Shown piece by piece: positions 60,965 to 64,000 of a stretch of DNA of 64,000 nucleotides. Both the position numbers and the translations under genes were made by a program. The notes under the pieces were generated by a model. The model saw nothing but the letters and a program-made list of their open reading frames with translations, was not told the DNA's origin and searched no databases. Numbering within the stretch: the first letter of the stretch is position 1; the number at the start of each line of letters is the position of its first letter. Source of the DNA: JAGVSV01 sp040766135. GTDB taxonomy: Bacteria; Bacillota; Clostridia; Christensenellales; Aristaeellaceae. The stretch is taken from the NCBI GenBank assembly GCA_040766135.1, contig JAXGRA010000006.1:62001-126000 (forward strand), written 5' to 3'.

Positions 60965-62306
60965 TCTTGGAGAGGAACCTCCTTGTGAGGTAATCGGTGG
61001 TGTAGGTGCCGTCTTCAAAGGCTGCTTCGGCCAGCAAATCGGACTGGAAAAGTGCTGTGTGATCAATGCCCTCAATCACCGTTTCGCAAAGCGCGGCCTG
61101 CATCTTTCTGATGGCCTCGTTTCTGGTCTGTGCGTGCACAATCAGCTTGGCGATCAGGCTGTCATAATGCAGCGGCATCTCATATCCTTGGTAAAGCGCC
61201 GTATCAAAGCGCACCCAGGGGCCGCCTGGGATATGCAGCATGGACACAGTACCCCCGGAGGGCATAAAGTCCTTGGAGGGATCCTCCGCGTTGATGCGGC
61301 ACTCAATGGCATGCCCGGCGGTTCGGATGTCTTTTTGGGAAAAGGACAGGGGAACGCCTGCGGCCACGCGGATTTGCCATTTCACCAGGTCAATGCCGGA
61401 TACAAACTCCGTCACCGGGTGCTCTACCTGCAGCCGGGTGTTCATCTCCATAAAGTAAAAATTGCCCTGCTTGTCCAGCAGATATTCCAACGTGCCTACC
61501 CCCACATAATTCAGTGCCTTCACGGCCTGCCGGGCGGATTTCATCAGCTTTCCGCGCTGCACGGCGTTAAGCGTTGTGCAGGGGCTTTCTTCCAGGATTT
61601 TTTGGTGCTTGCGCTGCATGGAACAGTCCCGTTCCGGGAAACAAATGATGTTGCCCTGGCTGTCACAAAGGACCTGTACTTCCACATGCTTAACGTCTGT
61701 GAGCAGTTTCTCCATATACAGCGCCGGGTCGCTAAAGCAGGCCTTGGCTTCCTGGGCGGCAGTTGAAAAGGCAGACTTCAGGTCCTCCATTCTTTCAACC
61801 TTGCGGATGCCGCGTCCGCCCCCGCCGCTTCGGGCCTTGATTAACAACGGAAAGCCGATTTCTTCTGCCGCAGCCTGGGCATCCTTGAGCTCCAAAATGT
61901 TTTCACGGCCTGGGATGATGGGCACGCCGGCTTTGAATACCGTACGCTTGGCTTCATCCTTGTTGCCCATCTGCCGGATGATCTGACCGGTCGGCCCGAT
62001 AAACTGGAGGCCGTTTTCTGCGCACAGGTCAGCAAAATCAGCATTTTCAGACAAAAAGCCATAGCCGGGGTGAATGGCTTTGCAATCCGTGTATACCGCG
62101 GCAGAAACAATGGCGTCCTGATTAAGGTAGCTTAGCTGTGAAGGGGCAGGGCCCACACAGATGCTTGTATCCGCCAAAGATACATGCAGCGCATCCTTGT
62201 CCGCCTCAGAGTATATGGCCACTGTTTTGATACCCATTTCCTTGCAGGCGCGGATGATGCGAACGGCCACCTCGCCGCGGTTTGCAATCAGGATTCGTGA
62301 AAACAT
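60957..62306 (-). CDS. accC: Biotin carboxylase
   Basis: A 449-residue biotin carboxylase, carboxylating the biotin of AccB with ATP and bicarbonate. It opens RILIANRGEVAVRIIRACKE, has the ATP-grasp glycine loop KARSGGGGRGIRKV, the ERDCSMQRKHQK segment and the catalytic MEMNTRLQVEHPVTE. The length is standard. It starts one base after the fabZ stop. Confidence 0.96.
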   Translation of the reverse strand: MFSRILIANRGEVAVRIIRACKEMGIKTVAIYSEADKDALHVSLADTSICVGPAPSQLSYLNQDAIVSAAVYTDCKAIHPGYGFLSENADFADLCAENGLQFIGPTGQIIRQMGNKDEAKRTVFKAGVPIIPGRENILELKDAQAAAEEIGFPLLIKARSGGGGRGIRKVERMEDLKSAFSTAAQEAKACFSDPALYMEKLLTDVKHVEVQVLCDSQGNIICFPERDCSMQRKHQKILEESPCTTLNAVQRGKLMKSARQAVKALNYVGVGTLEYLLDKQGNFYFMEMNTRLQVEHPVTEFVSGIDLVKWQIRVAAGVPLSFSQKDIRTAGHAIECRINAEDPSKDFMPSGGTVSMLHIPGGPWVRFDTALYQGYEMPLHYDSLIAKLIVHAQTRNEAIRKMQAALCETVIEGIDHTALFQSDLLAEAAFEDGTYTTDYLTRRFLSKNG

Positions 62307-62307
62307 A

Positions 62308-62736
62308 TCAGTCGTCCTTTGCGCGCAGCATCAACAGGAAGATGCCGTCTACGCATACCTGTTCATTTACCTTCGCAACGCCCTTGATTTTGACAAGTTT
62401 GCCCGAACTCCTAAGCAGCTTGCACTTGGTTTTGACGGTGTCCCCGGGCTTTACCATCTGCCGGAAGCGCACGTTCTCAATGCCGATAAACAAGGGCAGC
62501 TCGTCTTTTTTTAATTCATCCATGACCAGGATGCCGGCTGACTGCGCGATAATCTCACACAGGATGACGCCGGGAACCACCGGGAATCCCGGGAAATGGC
62601 CGGACAAAAAGAATTCCTCTCCGGTCACGGTGTATTCGCCGTTTGCGTCCCCATTTTTGTCAAGAAAAACGGAGTCCAATATCAGCATGGGTTCCCGGTG
62701 CGGGAGAAAGGTTTTGATTTCATCTCTGTTTAGCAT
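62308..62736 (-). CDS. fabZ: 3-hydroxyacyl-ACP dehydratase FabZ
   Basis: A 142-residue hot-dog-fold dehydratase. The active-site motif LSGHFPGFPVVPGVILCE contains the catalytic histidine, and the glutamate lies in the following helix. LPHREPMLILDSV is the usual N-terminus. It overlaps accB by seven bases. It removes water from 3-hydroxyacyl-ACP in chain elongation. Confidence 0.95.
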   Translation of the reverse strand: MLNRDEIKTFLPHREPMLILDSVFLDKNGDANGEYTVTGEEFFLSGHFPGFPVVPGVILCEIIAQSAGILVMDELKKDELPLFIGIENVRFRQMVKPGDTVKTKCKLLRSSGKLVKIKGVAKVNEQVCVDGIFLLMLRAKDD

Positions 62737-63173
62737 AGTTTCACCAGTGTTTGGCCGTACTCGACCACATTTCCGTTGGTTACGCAGATGTCCGCTACCC
62801 GGCCGTTTTGCGGTGCAGTTACTTCAGTCACTTGCTTCATTACTTCAATCAGGCAGAGAATATCGCCGCGCTGCACATGATCGCCCACCTTGATAAAGGG
62901 CTTGCCGCCCGGCTCAGGCGCTTCATAAAAGACGCCCACAACGGGGGAAGTTACTTCAATTACATGGTTAAAATCCACTGGATCCATGGATGCAGCCGGA
63001 TTTGTGGGCTTTGGTGTGCTGTCTATCTTGGGCGGTTCCACAGCGGGCGGCGGTGCAGCCGGTTCTGTTTTGCGTTTCAAACGAATATTTTCGTCGCCTT
63101 CGTTTACTTCCAGTTCAACCAGGCTGCTCTCTTCAAACATGCGGATTATTTCTTTTAGCTGCTTGATATTCAT
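62730..63173 (-). CDS. accB: Biotin carboxyl carrier protein of acetyl-CoA carboxylase
   Basis: A 147-residue BCCP with an N-terminal dimerisation region, a Pro/Ala-rich linker (about 36-62) and a biotinyl domain. The biotinylated lysine is Lys113 in IEVMKQV; the common motif is EAMKM, so both flanking positions differ (Val for Ala, Gln for Met). FYEAPEPGGKPFIKVGD and the C-terminal YGQTLVKL are typical. Its ATG overlaps the fabF stop in ATGA. Confidence 0.95.
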   Translation of the reverse strand: MNIKQLKEIIRMFEESSLVELEVNEGDENIRLKRKTEPAAPPPAVEPPKIDSTPKPTNPAASMDPVDFNHVIEVTSPVVGVFYEAPEPGGKPFIKVGDHVQRGDILCLIEVMKQVTEVTAPQNGRVADICVTNGNVVEYGQTLVKLC

Positions 63174-64000
63174 ATTCCGCTCCTTACGGCCAAAGCGCCA
63201 TTATGACCGCCAAAGCCCAGCGAGATAGATAAACCCAGCGTGCGCTGCTCTTTGCGTGCTGCCTTTGGCACATAATCCAGATCACATTCGGGGTCAGGAG
63301 TATTCAAGGGAATGGTGGGGGGCAGGATGCCCTCTCTCAAAGCCAGAAGGGTGGCGATCAATTCAGCACCGCCTGCAGCGCCCAGCATATGTCCTGTGGC
63401 GCCTTTGGTGGAGGAAATGGCGACCTTTCTTGCTGCGTCTTCTCCAAGCGCATTCTTGATGGCTAGGGTTTCAGTTTTGTCGTTCAGGGGCGTCCCCGTC
63501 CCGTGCGCATTGATGTAAAGCTTGTCCTCCGCAGTGATGCCCGCTTCTTCCAGCGCACTTACGATGGCACGTGTTGCGCCGTTGCCTGAAGGTTCGGGTG
63601 CCGTGATGTGGTAGGCATCGCAGGTGCTGCCATAGCCCACAATCTCGCCCAAAATCTCAGCGCCTCTTTTCCTAGCGTGTTCCAGGTTCTCAAGCACCAA
63701 AACGGCTGCACCTTCGCCCAAGACAAAGCCTTTGCGGTTCAAATCAAAGGGCAGGCTGGAGCGCTCCGGCTCATTGGCATCGCTCAGGGCCATGCAGCTG
63801 GTAAAACCGGCAATGGCAATGGGGTTGACGGCAGCCTCGCTGCCGCCTGTCAGCACAGCGTCCAGGTAGCCGTGCTGTATTTTGCGGTAGGCTTCTCCAA
63901 TAGAATGGGTGGAGGTCGCGCAGGCTGTCACCAGCGGCACACAGTCGCCCATGGCCTTGTACTTGATGGCGGCATTTCCTGCGGCCATGTTGCCAATCAT
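63170..64000 (-). CDS. fabF: 3-oxoacyl-ACP synthase II (partial, 5' end outside the window)
   Basis: The C-terminal 276 residues of a KAS II condensing enzyme. The nucleophilic cysteine is in TACATSTHS, the two catalytic histidines in NAHGTGTPLND and KGATGHMLGAAG, and the GFGGHNGALA tail is present. It is the upstream member of the accB-fabZ-accC-accD-accA-degV operon visible here; other fab genes probably lie to the right. Confidence 0.95.
   Translation of the reverse strand: MIGNMAAGNAAIKYKAMGDCVPLVTACATSTHSIGEAYRKIQHGYLDAVLTGGSEAAVNPIAIAGFTSCMALSDANEPERSSLPFDLNRKGFVLGEGAAVLVLENLEHARKRGAEILGEIVGYGSTCDAYHITAPEPSGNGATRAIVSALEEAGITAEDKLYINAHGTGTPLNDKTETLAIKNALGEDAARKVAISSTKGATGHMLGAAGGAELIATLLALREGILPPTIPLNTPDPECDLDYVPKAARKEQRTLGLSISLGFGGHNGALAVRSGI

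Noticed and set aside
1..64000. CRISPR arrays, prophage genes or rRNA
   Set aside because: No regularly spaced direct repeats, phage structural genes or rRNA signatures were seen on either strand.

Overview
The window looks like the chromosome of an anaerobic, sugar-fermenting member of the Bacillota, most likely class Clostridia. This is inferred from strong AAGGAGG-type ribosome binding sites, TTG starts, a CdaA/CdaR pair, YqhQ, DegV and an rpmE-yqhQ-prmC-prfA block. Base composition is moderately GC-rich, apart from one clearly AT-richer island at about 45.5-48.2 kb. No rRNA, CRISPR array, replication origin or prophage is seen.

Region 1 (1-8.3 kb). A minus-strand operon encodes an electron-transfer flavoprotein pair and a GlcD-type FAD oxidase, in the order used by Etf-linked lactate dehydrogenases. 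It is followed by a secreted SH3/peptidoglycan-binding protein, an ECF-like Gx transporter, QueT coupled to glycogen phosphorylase, and a corrinoid adenosyltransferase.

Region 2 (8.3-34.9 kb) is dominated by carbohydrate use. There are two complete SBP-permease-permease ABC importers without an ATPase gene, each with a strong hairpin between the binding protein and the permeases. The first ends in a GH4 alpha-galactosidase. A GH2 beta-mannosidase, an aldose-1-epimerase relative, an asparaginase and a purine permease lie between, together with a five-gene tRNA cluster (Pro, Glu, CAU, Asp, Thr) and RtcB. After the second importer, an unusual operon joins uppP, a ThuA-like protein, an alpha/alpha-toroid protein, a right-handed beta-helix protein and a UroD-like protein.

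Region 3 (34.9-41.5 kb) holds poorly characterised secreted or membrane proteins, then prfA, prmC, yqhQ and rpmE.

Region 4 (41.5-49.4 kb) is a mobile-element patch. It has two IS30-family copies with 15-bp target duplications, an IS66-family element whose transposase is broken by one in-frame amber codon, a possible IS200/IS605-derived palindromic remnant, rplM-rpsI with a leader, and an AT-rich ABC exporter with an enlarged nucleotide-binding domain.

Region 5 (49.4-64 kb) carries cdaA-cdaR with an RsmF-like methyltransferase, a large surface protein of about ten SdrD-B-like repeats, a nitroreductase divergent from a probably leaderless tadA, and a type II fatty-acid operon (fabF-accB-fabZ-accC-accD-accA-degV) running off the right edge.
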